A DNA stretch of 64,000 nucleotides from Chimonanthus salicifolius (Eukaryota > Streptophyta > Magnoliopsida > Laurales > Calycanthaceae): NCBI GenBank assembly GCA_013350335.1, contig CM023540.1:59000962-59064961 (forward strand), in the 5' to 3' direction. Below are positions 35,203 through 47,428 of the stretch, in pieces. Each line of letters starts with the position of its first letter. Position 1 is the first letter of the stretch. The position numbers and the translations under genes are program-made. The notes beneath the pieces were generated by a model. The model was not told the DNA's origin. It was given only the letters and a program-made list of their open reading frames with translations, and ran no database searches.

Positions 35203-36732
35203 TAGGGTAGAAGTAGGGCGTTAGAACAACGCGCCCAGTAGGTATTCCAATTAGGGCTAACATATGGTTAGTACAAAACAAGTATATAACATAATAATAA
35301 ATCCATATGAAAACAATTCCATGACATGTGTAGTATGCAATGAGTCCCACCCATCATAAACACATGTATCCTCTTGATGGAATTCTCATTATCAAGGTAC
35401 CCCCACATAGGTCTTTCGGACGGCCCGACGGATTGTGGCCCCTCCGGTTTCTTCTTGATGGAAAAGCACATCAACGTATCCCACATAGGTTTTTCGGACG
35501 CCTCGACGGAGTGTGGCCCCTCCGGTTACATATCCTTCACCCCATGCCATGCATGAGATGCCAATGAAACACATGCTATTTTATCATATAAACATAGCAT
35601 TAAAACTCACATTTGGAAACAATATCTTTTACAACATAACTCATCAAAATAAGATAGAAACATCGTACATTAAACCCATGGTTTCAAAGAGGTGGAATCC
35701 TAGCAAAGATCACTAATGTGTCCTTACGCTTTCGTCCGATAACCGCTCACGGTCGTACACACCTTGTGAGGTCTCGTTACCTTATAATATATCAATCAAT
35801 TAAAACCATGCCCCATTTGATTTACCATAAAGTCCAAGTCCATAAAACATTCCTCATGGGGTTCGGCCATGGTATGGCCGAACCCATGATCTTTCATTTT
35901 TACTTATATTTACAACAATGCTATTCATACCACTTCATTCATTTAATATGCATAAACCTTAAGTCCATCAAACCTTCCCCATGGGGTTCGGCCATACACC
36001 ATGGCCGAACCCGTGGTCCATTAATTCTACTTATTTACAACATTGCCATTATACCTATCCTTAGCCATTTACCTTGCTTATTTTCATAAGGTTTATGTTC
36101 CAAAATAATCCATACAAATAGTTTATGGGGTTCTGCCATACACCATGGCCAAACCCTATGTCCATTATTTTCACCTATTTACGTTTCTGCCATTGTTCTA
36201 TCTATGACTTTCCATTTCATTCTTTAAAACATGCTAATAATAACCTAAGTCCATAAAAGACCTCAAGGGGTTCGGCCATACATCATGGCCGAACCCATGA
36301 TCCTCCAAACTTCCATTAAAAAAAATCACCAAAGTCCTTCCATGCGGTTCGGCCCTTCATCATGGCCGAACCCTATGGCTCATCAACTTCTCTTAAATCA
36401 TTTAAACCCATATAAATTTCTTATTAATTTTCCATTAAAATACCATATGCTTTCCTTAATTTTTCTTCCATGGGGTTCAGCCATACACCATGGCCGAACC
36501 CTATGGTTCCATATTTCCTCTTTTAAATCCGATCAAAACATCCTAACCGTCCGTGGTTTTCAACCCATAAAAATACACCATGTCTTTCCATGGGGCTCGG
36601 CCATGGTATGGTCCATCGTTTCCATTAAACTTGCTATATTCATCTCCCAATTTTCTTCCACGGGCTTCGGCCATACACCATGGCCGAAACCTATGGTTCT
36701 TTTCTTTAAACAAAATTATCGAAACTACTTAC
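35203..36732 (-). other. Candidate leader intron in element D 3' LTR
   Basis: Minus strand: G-GTAAGTAG after 'ggagtcgcggaaccg'; branch-like CTAAC, then pyrimidines and CTAG before 'tgg'. The interval holds all the palindromes and the minisatellite of this LTR. Confidence 0.45.
35858..36700. repeat. Cluster of GGTTCGGCCAT palindromes
   Basis: About eight copies, near 35858, 35982, 36127, 36268, 36345, 36470, 36595 (right arm lost) and 36663. All have counterparts at 51408-52260 in the 5' LTR. Confidence 0.9.
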
Positions 36733-36915
36733 CGGTTCCGCGACTCCTTCGGTTTTCCTTCGCTTGTTCTTGCTCTTCCAAACTTCTTCTTCTTTAGCCT
36801 CCTCTCCTCCTAGATCTTTCACTCGACTGGCTGCTCTTTCCTTCTCTTGATATGCCGAGACTGATCTTTGATGAAACCCCTTCAATGTGTATGCCGTGCA
36901 CCCCTCTATGTCTTT

Positions 36916-36923
36916 CTTTTATA
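36916..36923 (-). promoter_or_regulatory. TATA box of family-3 LTR (element D 3' LTR)
   Basis: TATAAAAG on the minus strand, about 180 bp upstream of the GTAAGT site. It is conserved at 63316-63323 and, as TATAAAGG, at 52901 in the opposite-strand family-3 LTR. Confidence 0.6.
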
Positions 36924-37465
36924 AAACATTCCACTCAATCCAAATTAGAAGGTGCCAAGATCCTCTTAACTTAGCAATTCCCTTGTACCGTTTTTAACCA
37001 AAGGAAGAATCCCTTTTGGTGCATAACTCCCACACGGCAAGCAATCCTATCTTTATTTGGACACCTTATTTATTTAGCAATCCCCTAGTTTCACTCTTTA
37101 AGAAAGGAAATGACTCCTTTTTAAAATACTCCAACACATCGTGCGCATATCTCATACATGGCCAATGTAATCTTTATTTAATTTTTAGACATCTTCTTGG
37201 ATATGCAAATCTAATATTCAACCATGAACAATATCCCATTCCTAGTCTCTTTATGCGGATAATAATTAATTATAGACATAATGCATTACTAATTTAATTA
37301 AGCCCCATTTAATTCTATTGAAACCATTTCCACAATCCGTTGGGTCTTAATTGGGCAATGACCCAACACTTTGCCCATATAAGGTCCATATCTAATAATT
37401 CACACTTTAAATGGGTAATTTTTATATATATATATATTAATAACTCAAAAATCTGGAGTGTTACA

Positions 37466-37604
37466 ATACAACCCTCTTTTTAAAATTTTCGTCCTGAAAA
37501 TCGAGTGACGTAGGGTTTCAAACATTTACATAAATAGCTCAGGATGAGCTGTTCTCATTTCATACTCGAGCTCCCATGTGGCTTCCTCAATGCCGTGTCG
37601 ATCC
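37466..37604 (-). pseudogene. Element D chromodomain end and polypurine tract
   Basis: Minus strand: the residues D-R-H-G-I-E-E-A-T-W-E-L-E-Y-E, ending in a stop at 37526-37528 after E-L-F-M, then a polypurine tract (AAAAAGAGGG near 37470) beside the LTR. The coding sequence continues at 41817 beyond solo LTR 37605-41811. Confidence 0.88.
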
Positions 37605-38110
37605 TGTAACACCCCGATTTCTCAATAAGATGAATATTTACGAAAATGCCCCTGGATTGGTAAATTTATTAATTATGATGTTAAATGAGAAAATAGTGGG
37701 GCCCATTGTTCAAATTAAGATCCTATGAACATATTATAAGGGTCAAATTATAATGGATGGGTAATGTACATCAAATTAGGTCAAAATGGTTAATTGGGTC
37801 AAAGAATTCTCAACGGTTGGAATAATTACGAAAATGCCCCTGGATCGGTGAATTCAATAAATGTGATTGTAAATAAGGAAATAGTGGGGCCCATTGCTCA
37901 AATTAAGATCATATGAACACATTATAAATGTCAAGTTTGATTGGATGGGTAATTTCTCAATGAAGTGGATAAATTACGAAAATGCCCCTGATGTGTTAAA
38001 TTAATTATTTTGTGATGTTAAGTAAGGAAATGGTATGGCCCATTGCTCAAATTAAGATCATATGAGCACATTATGAATGTCAAGTTTGATTGGATGGGTA
38101 ATTTACATCA
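37605..38110 (+). repeat. U3 tandem repeat of family-2 LTR (three units)
   Basis: 'gaaaatgcccctg' recurs at 37642, 37830 and 37978, each followed by 'ggcccattg.tcaaattaag' and 'ttggatgggtaat' (the first variant is 'aatggatgggtaat'). The LTR at 54083 has two units exactly 148 bp apart, and the piece at 10261 has one. Confidence 0.88.
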
Positions 38111-39059
38111 ATTGGGTCGAAAATGGCTAAATGGGTCAAAGGGCCCAAATGGGACCCATCGGGTCTTACTGGATTATTTGACCGCTTTGTGATTTTAAAT
38201 TAAATGGGGTTAAGCCTATTTGATTGGAAATCAAGTGGAGAAAAAATGGGTAGGCTTGATCCATATGTAAAAACCAATTAGAAATGACCAAAATACCATA
38301 ATTGGGTCATGGAGTCAAAAACGGGTCAAGGAGCTAAAAGTGGACCCAACGGGTCGAGTTGACTATGGTTGACCGTGTGGACCCTCTAGGGAGCTAAAAC
38401 ACGAGTTAAATCAGTTGAGTGGGACTGAAGTGAGTTGGAATTAAATCAAGGGTTGAGTTAACTCATGTGCATTGAATGAAATGCATTAATTATGGTGAGT
38501 TGGACATTGAGTTGAGTGAGTCAAAAATGGAAGTCAAATGGGCATGAAAATTCAGTGAGTTAAGTGGAATATGAGGAGGTGTGGTGATCTCAAACAAACC
38601 AAAACAAGTCCCACACGTTGGGGACTTGTTATGGAGAGTTTCATGCAAAACATTAAATGGAATATGGGGGGTTTCTATTCTATTTGGAAACCCCAAGCCT
38701 TCAATGTTGGAATGCCAATGGGTGCATTTGTTGGCAACAAGTGTCCCATTGGTTTAGGCAAGAATTGATGAGGAAGTGGAGGGGTTTTGAGGGCTGAATT
38801 ATTAAAGGAAACAAACACCATCTTAGCCATTTTTCACCATTGAAAAGCCAAGATTCTCCATCTCTCTCTCCCTCTCTACAATTCATTTGCTTAAGTGGAA
38901 CAGCAGAGGTTTTTAGCATCAATTATTCAAGCTTAAACCAGCAAGGAATTAAGAAAAACGGAAGGAAATAAGAAGGAAAGGAAGCAAGGATCAAAAGGCA
39001 AGACAAGAGCTTGGAATTTGGTAAGTGTTTCATGGACTTTTGGATTAATAAAGTGGGGT

Positions 39060-40330
39060 ATGTATTGGGCCATGGTCATGGCCGAATACACCAGTGTTTA
39101 ACCTTGATTATGAAGGATTTAAAATGGTAAAAAAACCATTGGGTTCGGCCACCATGGAGGGCTGAACCCCATGTAAGAGATGGCTTGGTTTTCATGTTTT
39201 GAAACATGAAAACCATGGATTTTGTGGACTGTTTTTGGGTTTTGATTTAAGATTTAAATACATGTTTTAGAATGGTTAAAAAACATGGATCTGATTGACA
39301 TAGGGACTGAAGTTTATATGGTCTAAAATCAGTGGATTAAAAGATGGAAATGGACCATTGGGTTCGGCCACTTAGCATGGCCGAACCCCATGAAAACAAG
39401 TGGCTAGTTTCGATGGTTTTTAGAAGTTAAAACCATATAAGTTGGGACTGATGTTAGATGTTTGTAATAGATTTAAAATACATATTTTAAAGAGGGTTAA
39501 AACATGGGTTTGGATATCAGAAAAGGTGGAAGTTATGTGGTCTAAATCAGTGGATTAAAATTGGAAAAAATGGACCATGGGGATCGGCCATCTTGGATGG
39601 CAGAATCCCATGGAGTTGTGTTGATTTTGGATGTTTGTTTGAAAGGTAAAACCTGATTTTTATTTACTGTTATTACATGATTATCTGAGGTTTAAAAACA
39701 GTAAACATAACCATTGGGTTCGGCCACCATGGAGGGCCGAACCCCATGTAAAAGAATCTTGGTTTTCATGTTGGGAAACATGGAAACCATGGACTTTTAT
39801 GGACTGTTTGGATGAATTTAATTAGAGGGTTTCTAAGAGATATAGGGGCAGCAAAAGGGTACTGATATTGCATGATTTAAATAACACCTAATGCATGTTT
39901 GAAGGATCAATTCATGGACATAGGGTTCGGCCAACTTGAATGGCCGAACCCCATGAAAGAGATTGATGATTGTTGTGAAATCAAAGAGTTAGAAACCATG
40001 CAATACCATGGGGTTTCTATAGGAGTTTAAATAGAATTAGGTTTACTGTTTTTATGCCTAAGATACAGGATAAATGATGAAAGATTATTAGAAGAATTGA
40101 ATCCCAAAGAGCCATGAGGTTCGGCCATGTGAATGGCCGAACCCCATGGGTTGCTTTATGGTTTTTATTTTGTTTACTTAGTGTTATGGTTACTGATTTG
40201 GGTCAGCCTTTGGATGGCTGAACCATGTATTGATCATGGTTGAATTAGCATGATTAAACCATGAGTGATCATGGTGATAATCAGATCAAGAGAACCATTG
40301 GGTTCGGCCATGTGCATGGCCAAACCCCAT
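39060..40330. repeat. Cluster of GGTTCGGCC palindromes
   Basis: About eight copies, near 39140, 39360, 39580, 39717, 39925, 40120 and 40300. In several the loop-side bases are CACCATGGAGGG rather than CATG, a family-2 variant. Confidence 0.88.
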
Positions 40331-41024
40331 GGGGCTAGCTTTGGGATGAATGGACCAAGATTTATGGGTTTTCCTATGTATGTTAAATGAAATAAGCTTG
40401 CTGTTTTGGGTTGGCCATGGGATAGCTGAACCTTGTAGTTAATATGGCTAAATGGTAGAGCCTAACTTGTAAACAAATGATGGGATCATTGTGTAGGAGG
40501 ATCATAGGGTTCGGCCATTGATTGTTTTGTTGGAGATTATGACTTGGTTGTATGAGTTGGATTAAGTAAACATATGGATTTATCTTTGGACTTAGTGATA
40601 AGTAAATAACCAGCCACTAAGGTAGATTACTTTTATGAACTTTGATTATGAGCAAGATTAGACATTGGTTATACCAATGGCAAATCTGTGAATACAAGTC
40701 AAACGAAGGGATTGATCAAAGGACTCACATGATGTAGTTGGGTCTTAGATATGAATGAACAAGTAAGTGATAGTATGATTTATTGATTGTTATATGGATA
40801 AGGTACCGGAAGTTGAACGACGTGCGAGTCGTGACCGGGTGACGCGAAAGAAAGATCAAGTACTGAAGTGAATCTTCAGTAGGTTTCCTACCTTTATTGT
40901 AACCACTATTTCATATGCTGTTTTATGTTGATTTCGATAACTTATATGATTGTAAAGTTATGTTTCTAAATGACATGTTTGCATAGACATCTCATGCATG
41001 GCATGGGATGATGGTGTTGTAACC

Positions 41025-41175
41025 GGAGGCCACACTCCGTCGGGGCGTCCGAAAGACCACTGTGGGGTACCCTGATGATGAGAATCCCATCAGGAGGAAT
41101 CCGGAGGCCACACTCCGTCAGGGGCGTCCGAAAGACCACTGTGGGTTACCTTGACGATGAGAATCCCGTCAAGTG
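41025..41175 (+). repeat. CCACACTCCG minisatellite in solo LTR 37605-41811
   Basis: Two units of about 73 bp, nearly the same as those in the family-1 LTRs, in the slot where two other family-2 LTRs carry 89-bp units. Confidence 0.88.
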
Positions 41176-41816
41176 ATGGCTATGTTGAATGGTGATGGGT
41201 GGGACTCATTACATGTTCATTTCATACATAGCATGTTTTTATGGAATTTTGTCTCACATGTATTATTATTATGTATATGCATGTTTTATATGCTAACATG
41301 TGGTAGCCCTGATTCGGGAACCTACTGGGCGCGTTGATCTGACGCCCTAATTCTATCCTCAGAGGAGATTGCAGGTACAAGCAAGGGGAAAGGAAAGGTC
41401 ATTGACCAGGAGGGGAGCTGAGCCTAAGTGCTTTAAGTGATGGATTTGGATTACGTTATATTACTGTCATTTGAATACTATTGTTGGACATGTAATAATT
41501 CATTATTTGCTATGGTTTGATTAGGATAATAACCTGTGGATGGTTGATCTATGTTATTTAATATTTAAGACTGTTACTTGCTATCTCGTCTTTCTATTCC
41601 GCAATTATCTAGATTATTCCGCATGTTGATATTAGTTCCATGTGTGATTCACTATCATGGTCTATTCCATGTACACATGGGTGGCCAGTTAAGGTTCAGA
41701 CTTGGGTAGTCTGAACTTAACTCGCGTCGTGACGCCGCCCGCTCTCTTCCGATGTTTATTTTAAAAAAAAAAATTAGACTCTGAAATTCTCGGAAAGGGC
41801 GGGGTGTTACAGATCC

Positions 41817-41899
41817 CATACCACCTTGACAAACTAAATCGCTCTGTTCCATAATACCCATTGTTCTATGTCCACCACTCGGACAGGCTTTTCGACATA
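41817..41899 (-). pseudogene. Element D chromodomain, middle piece
   Basis: An island of about 80 bp between two solo LTRs. Minus strand: E-K-P-V, then E-Q-W-V-L-W-N-R-A-I, a stop, and F-V-K-V-V-W, continuing at 37599. Its ends are the GATCC and ACATA duplications. Confidence 0.9.
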
Positions 41900-42550
41900 T
41901 GTAACGCCCGCCCCTTTTCACTGAAAATCCGAGTCTATTTTTTTTTTTTTTGAAAATAAAGAGTGACAAAAGGCGCGGACGTCACTGACGCGAGTTAAGT
42001 CCGAGCTTCTAAAGCCCGGCACTTAACTGGCCAACCCTACGTGTGCGTGGAACTAAGTCTACGAAGAACGGTTCACACGTAGAAGTAAGCTCGAGGAATA
42101 TTTAAACTAAGTGCGGAAATATAATAGAGACTATCCTACCAGTTTTAGATAGCAGGGAAGATTACATCATTTAAATTACTAAATTACCTCAAAATGATAA
42201 TGTTTACAATAAAATCCAAACCATAGCAAGTAATCTAAAGTATTACAGTCCGACAAGCTAAGCTACTCAAGTTACATTTCCAAAATAAATCTTAAATAAA
42301 CTAAGTAGCTCGCTTCCCCAAGCTCCTAAGCTTGGCTTCCGTCTCGACCTTCATTCCCGCCATCTCCTGCGTCATCAGCTAGGGTAGAAGTAGGGCATTA
42401 GACAACGCGCCCAGTAGGACTCCGAGTAGGGCTAACACATGGATTAGTGATAACAAGCACATAGGTAATAATATGATGAAAAACCATAAAATGAATGCAA
42501 TGCCATGGATGTCTTATGTCATGTGTCCCACCCATCATCCATACCATCAT

Positions 42551-42875
42551 GATATCCCCATGTTTGCTTCTCGGTCGCCCTGACGGAGCATGGACTCCGG
42601 TTATATCTCAACACATCAAGATATCCCCATGTTTGCTTCTCGGTCGCCCCGACGGAGCATGGACTCCGGTTATATCTCAACACATCAAGATATCCCCATG
42701 TTTGCTTCTCGGTCGCCCCGACGGAGCATGGACTCTGGTTATAGCATATCAAGCTATCCCCATGTTTGCTTCTCGGTCGCCCCGACAGAGTATGGACTCC
42801 GGTTATAGCATATCAAGCTATCCTCATGTTTGCTTCTCGGTCGCCCCGACGAAGCATGGACTCCGGTTCCTTTAT
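42551..42875. repeat. 64-69-bp minisatellite in family-4 LTR
   Basis: Five units with spacing 69, 69, 64 and 64 bp, each 'tatccccatgtttgcttctc', 'ggtcgccccgacggagcatg' and 'gactccggttat'. The core 'ccccgacggag' is shared with the CCACACTCCG minisatellite of families 1-3 (reverse strand). Confidence 0.92.
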
Positions 42876-43225
42876 TTTCCCGCCCATGCCATGCATGAGA
42901 TGTAATTGCGATATGCTATATAGTATTTAAATCATTGTAAATGTAATATGCCATATGCCATATAATATAGATAAATCTTAAAACCCATCATAAAACCAAT
43001 TATATAATTACCAAAATAAATCAAGGAAACCATCATAGAATACGTAATCCACGGCTTACAAAAAGGTAGAATTCCTACCAATTACCGACTAGCGTCCCTT
43101 TACGTTTCCGTCCGATATTCCGGTCACCGATACGCGTACCGCTTACGATGTCCGGTACCTTATTACACATTACCAATTAGACTCATGTTTTAATCATGTC
43201 CAAGTCCATTAATCATACCTTAGCG

Positions 43226-43695
43226 GCGTTCGGCCGTACATCGTGGCCGAACCTCACTAACTAGGTTTGTGGGTCCCATTTAATCCATTAATTATTTTCA
43301 TTACATGAGTCTATAAACCAGCCGCCCTAGGCTTTATTTAGCCATACATAAGGTCATTTTTAAAACACCTAAGTCCACGATTAATCTCCATGGGATTCGG
43401 CCATGTACCATGGCCGAACCCATGGTTCTTCTTTTTGGCCTTTATTTACCATTTTGCCACTCTTCCTTTCCACAATTAATCATTCATTTATCCATGCACA
43501 CTTAAGTCCAAAATTGATCCTTAACTTAGATCCATTAGTGACCCACCAATCATAACATGAGCACATTAAAAAATCAGTCCTTAATTTAATCTAAACCCCA
43601 TTAATTTTAAACACATGCCTATACCTTAATCTTAGCCCAAAAATGACTCTCAAATGAGTCATGGGTTCGGCCATATACCATGGCCGAACCCATGA
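43226..43695. repeat. GGTTCGGCC palindromes in family-4 LTR
   Basis: Three copies near 43226, 43392 and 43665; the family-4 relative at 58422 keeps only one (60478). The rest of this 2-kb stretch is AT-rich with repeated 'cattaa', 'aaccctaa' and 'ccatgg' words but no unit I can define. Confidence 0.8.
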
Positions 43696-45635
43696 TGTCT
43701 TCTCCTCATTTTCCTTGGGTCTATTTCACCACATTTAGATCCATAATAAGTCCTCCCATGAGGGGTTTAACATCATGCATTTAAATCACTCCTTTTGATC
43801 AACATTAAGTATATTTTGAGTCCATCAACTTAGCTACATTCCCCATTAATTAATGCATATACATAGATCTTAATCTTAGCCCATCAATTGGTTCACAAAA
43901 TGGGTCCATTGATGTCTCATTAACCATGACATAACAACATTAGAAATCAGCCATTTAACTAACCTAATCTCCATTCATTTTTCCATCCTTAAAATCTCTC
44001 CATGGTTTTCCTCATTTAAAAACCCTTTTAAAATCACTAATTCATTGAAAACTTTAAAAATCATTAACCACTTAACATAGCCTCCATTCTCTAAACCCAT
44101 TAAAATTCTAACACCATCACCATAAGGTTCATGGTCCATCATTCATTCATGCCTTTTAAGGCCACAAAAATCATTCACATCTCCCATAAATTTCCTCATT
44201 TACAATCCCTTTAAAAATTACCACATTTAATCATTAAAACCCTAACAATCATAAATCATCCTCCATGGCTTCCATTCTTTATAACCTCATTAAAATCACT
44301 TAATCACCTCCATCATTCATTCAAACATCACATACATCCATGCTTAAATAAATTTTAATACATAATGTCCTTAATGCATCCTTTATTTTCTTAACCTAAT
44401 TTACCCATTAGGGTATGTCCATTCCTCATCCTTTCCTTGGATGGATTTGAGATCCAAGGCCCATGATAATTTGGCCACCATCAAATCTAAGAAGAATGGA
44501 CCCCAAATCTTAAACCCTAAAAAAAAACCCAATCTCTTGTTTAGAAATACTTACAATCCGTCGGCTCCTCCGACTTTCTTTGCTCCCTTCGGACTCCTTG
44601 GCCTCCTTTCTTCTTCTTCTCCTTTGTTGGTCGGCTAGGATGCTTGATCAAGATGAAAAACCTTCAAGCTTGGGTTCGGCCATCATGGGGTATGTTTGAG
44701 AGAGGGAGAGGAGGAGAAGAGGATGGTGAGGAAGAAGATACTATGGCTTTATCTTGGGGTGATGGCCAAGCTTGGCTTCTTTCTTCTCTTCCTCTCTTTT
44801 TCTTCCAAGCTTTTCTTCTCCTTTTCCCTTGGGTGTAGGACGGCAATGTGGGAGAGCAAGAGAGGGAGAGAGTGAAATGGGAGAGAATGAAAATAAAAAC
44901 CCATCTTATCCCAAGGTTGCTTAAGTTATACTTCAACCACTAATTTTCCCACCAACCACATGGGATATTTTTCATGCTTTATGGTGGTGGTTGGGATAAA
45001 CCACACCAAGCCAACGTTTTTGGGTGTTAAAGATAAGATGGCTTTTGGTCTTCCACTTGACCATTTTACCACCTCATTTGATTAGCTTAATTAATTAATT
45101 AATTAGATCATTAGGTTAATTAATTCCCATTTAACTTAATTCCATTTGCTTAAATTCCCTTCATGCATACACCCATGGTTGACCAATTCAACCATGGTGG
45201 CCGGCCCCACCAATCCTTGGTCCACACGGCACCTCACTTGGTGAGGTGGAGGTGGGTCCCAATTGGCCATGTCACCTTGGTCAACTCATCACTAACTTGG
45301 GCGATTTAATTTAATCCATTTTCAACTACTTGGATCACCATTGGGCCCATGGCCCAATTACATCCACCTCCTACCCATTTACCTTAGAGCTTAAATCATT
45401 TTGACCCATTGGGGTTCCGGATGGGTATTGGGCCCAATTTGACCATTCTTGGCCCAATTGACCCTTATTGACCATTTAAATGAATTTGATCCCATTCATG
45501 ATCCATTGGGCCATACTTGGGCCTTTGTCCAAACTTTGATCCATTTACCATCTATTCCATAAAATTTCCAATTTCCACCATTTAAAATAAATAATAACCA
45601 CATATACATTGATTTACAAATTCCGGGCCATTACA

Positions 45636-46519
45636 ACATATGTCACGTTGCTTTGGACCTCTATGTCTTGTATGTTCAGTACATGAGAGGGATCAGGATT
45701 ATACCTCCTCAACATCGATATATGGAACACATTGTGCAAAGATGGCAACTGTGATGGGATTACCAATTGATAAGCCACGTCCCCCATCCTTCTTATGATT
45801 GAAAACGGTCCCACATATCTTGGTGATAATTTCCCCTTCTTTCAAAATCTCATATGTCCCTTTCGTGGCGAGACTTTCAAGAACACCATGTCCCCCACTT
45901 CAAATTCAAGGAACCTCCGCCTCTTGTCAGCATAGCTCTTCTAAAGACTTTGCGCAGTCAATAGGTGCTGCCGTATCAACTGTATCTACACTGTAGTCTC
46001 TGCAACCAACTCAGGTCCAATCAGTGCAGGCTCACCGGCCTCTGTCCAGCACACAAGTGATCTACATGGTCTACCATATAATGCCTCAAATGGAGCCATC
46101 TGGAGGCTTGCCTGGTAACTGTTGTTGTATGAGAATTCTACCAAGGGCAAGTGATCCTCCCATCCACCCTTGAAATCTAGCATGCATGCTCTTAGCATAT
46201 CCTCCAATGTTTGTATTGTCCTCTCAGACTGCCCATCAGTTTGTGGATGGAATGTTGTATTAGTCAGTAGATTTGTTCCCATGGCCGACTGCATGCTCTG
46301 CCATACTCTACCGGTGAATCGACCATCTCTATCGGACACAATAGTCCGTGGAATACCATGTAGCCTAATGATATCCTTGATATACTGCCGATCCAAAGTC
46401 TCAGATGAGTCTGTCATCTTAATGGGAATGAAATGCGCAGATTTGGTCAGTCGGTCTACCACGACCCTTATTGCATCGGTGCCCTTTGAAGACCTTGGCA
46501 ACCCTGTTACAAAATCCAT
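45636..46519 (-). pseudogene. Element D integrase core and C-terminal module
   Basis: Minus strand: S-M-D-F-V (catalytic D), S-D-R-D-G-R-F-T (second D), Q-S-E-R-T-I-Q (catalytic E), all intact in one open stretch (46519 to 45986), which ends at a stop after V-A-E-T-T-V. Frame breaks follow in the K-S-Y-A-D-K-R-R-R-F segment, then the GPY/F-type module (Y-V-G-P-F) and V-F-H-I-S-M-L-R-R-Y, up to V-T-Y beside the solo LTR at 45635. The core's catalytic triad is complete; the protein as a whole is not. Confidence 0.9.
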
Positions 46520-46744
46520 GGAGATGTGCTCCTATTTCCATTCCAGCACTGGTAAGGGTTTGAGTAACCCTGGTGGCTTCTGATGTTCCGTCTTAACCTG
46601 CTGACAAGTTAAGCAATGAGCCACGAATTCTGCCACATCCTTCTTGAGTCTATGCCACCGGTAATGTCTCTTCAGGTCGTGATACATCTTGGTGTTGCCC
46701 GGATGAATAGAGAGTTTGGTTTGATGTGCCTCAATCAGTAACTC
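46520..46744 (-). pseudogene. Element D integrase zinc-binding domain
   Basis: Minus strand: H-P-G-N-T, Y-H-D-L-K-R-H, C-L-T-C-Q-Q, then L-L-K-P-L and a TAG (after E-W-K, near 46531) where element A has TGG, directly before the core. HHCC ligands are present. Confidence 0.88.
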
Positions 46745-47428
46745 TTATCTGCAGCTCTTAGGCACATATATCCTTCCTCGGAATACAAGACCTTGTCCTG
46801 GTCGTACCTCCCATTCCGGTATGACTTCACCAGTAGACATATTAGCCCATATCTCCTCCACTTCCAGGTCTATCCGTTGTTCCTGTTCAATCTTAGTAAC
46901 CATGTTGAACCGTGTGATCAAATTATACATACTCCCATGGTTATTGATATATAAATTGAACTCTCGTATGGTATTCAGCATCTCCCATTCTGTCCTGATT
47001 AAACATGCCACTGTTGCATGTGATATGCGGCTGAGGGCATCTGCCACCTTGTTCGCCTTGTCAGGGTGATAACTAAGCACGAAGTCATAATCCTGCAGAT
47101 ATTTCATCCATCTGAGCTGCCTTAGGTTGAGCCCTTTCTGATCAAACAAGTACTTCAAGCTCTTATGATCTGAAAATACTTCAAATTTCTCGCCATATAG
47201 ATAATGTCTCCAGCTTTTGAGAGCGAAGACCACTACGGCTAGTTCCAGATTGTGTGTAGGATAGAGACGTTCATGTATTTTCAATTGTCTTGAACCATAA
47301 GCCACCACACGATGACTTTGACTGAGTGAACACCCCAGTCCCTCTCCTGAAGCATCGCAATATACCTCATAACCCTTGCCTCTTTCCGGTAAAATTAAGA
47401 TAGGAGCAATTGTAAGTCTCTCCTTCAA
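46745..47428 (-). pseudogene. Element D RNase H domain
   Basis: A 227-codon open stretch on the minus strand with C-D-A-S, L-E-L-A, D-H-K-S-L and D-A-L-S-R, i.e. all four expected acidic positions. It overlaps the end of the RT frame by four bases because of a frameshift near 47430-47510. It ends at a stop after P-K-S-C-R. Confidence 0.9.

Larger units (their letters stand above)
34732..37465 (-). repeat. Element D 3' LTR (family 3)
   Basis: 2734 bp, from TGTAACGTCCCACC to the minus-strand start TGTAACACTCCAGATTT. It matches 50277-52297 plus 63129-63859. Features on the minus strand: TATA box (36916-36923), GTAAGT (36727-36732), eight GGTTCGGCC palindromes, a two-unit CCACACTCCG minisatellite (35400-35525), and an acceptor-like AG (complement at 35203-35204). 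Confidence 0.94.
39021..41362 (+). other. Candidate leader intron in solo LTR 37605-41811
   Basis: GTAAGT at 39021 after 'gcttggaatttg'; CTGAC at 41339-41343, pyrimidine tract and CAG at 41360-41362. The 2.3-kb interval contains all palindromes and the minisatellite of this LTR. Confidence 0.45.
37605..41811 (+). mobile_element. Solo LTR, family 2, plus orientation (4.2 kb)
   Basis: TGTAACACCCCGATTTC to GGGCGGGGTGTTACA, with exact GATCC duplications at 37600-37604 and 41812-41816. It is inserted in the chromodomain codons of element D. From the start: three copies of a 148-188-bp U3 block (37605-38110), exon-like purine-rich stretch, GTAAGT at 39021, eight palindromes, two CCACACTCCG units (41025-41175), CTGAC and CAG at 41360-41362, hairpin and A-run. 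No internal region, so a solo LTR. Confidence 0.95.
42379..44554 (-). other. Candidate leader intron in solo LTR 41900-45635
   Basis: Minus strand: GTAAGTAT, a full consensus donor, after 'ggaggagccgacggatt'; branch-like CTAAT, pyrimidine tract and CTAG before 'ctgatgacgcag'. Confidence 0.45.
41900..45635 (-). mobile_element. Solo LTR, family 4, minus orientation (3.7 kb)
   Basis: TGTAACGCCCGCCCC to the minus-strand start TGTAATGGCCCGGAATTTG. Exact ACATA duplications at 41895-41899 and 45636-45640 split the element D chromodomain between V-T-Y and V-E-K-P. It contains a 64-69-bp minisatellite (42551-42870), three palindromes, a minus-strand GTAAGTAT at 44547-44554 and AG complement at 42379-42380. 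ORFs such as 42495-42905 and 44664-44936 arise from repeats or low-complexity sequence. Confidence 0.94.

Noticed and set aside
35858..36700. CRISPR-like array (short palindromic repeats with spacers)
   Set aside because: Spacing is irregular (75-300 bp), the genome is a plant's, and the palindromes lie in LTRs with retroelement context.
36285..36797. 170-codon ORF with repeated G-S-A-I-H-H-G-R and W-P-N-P words
   Set aside because: The words are translations of the GGTTCGGCCAT palindrome; similar ORFs appear in every palindrome cluster and on both strands.
44440..44936. Host gene suggested by overlapping ORFs on both strands
   Set aside because: Low-complexity purine/pyrimidine sequence that equals the exon-like block of family-4 LTRs, repeated at 61440-61722.
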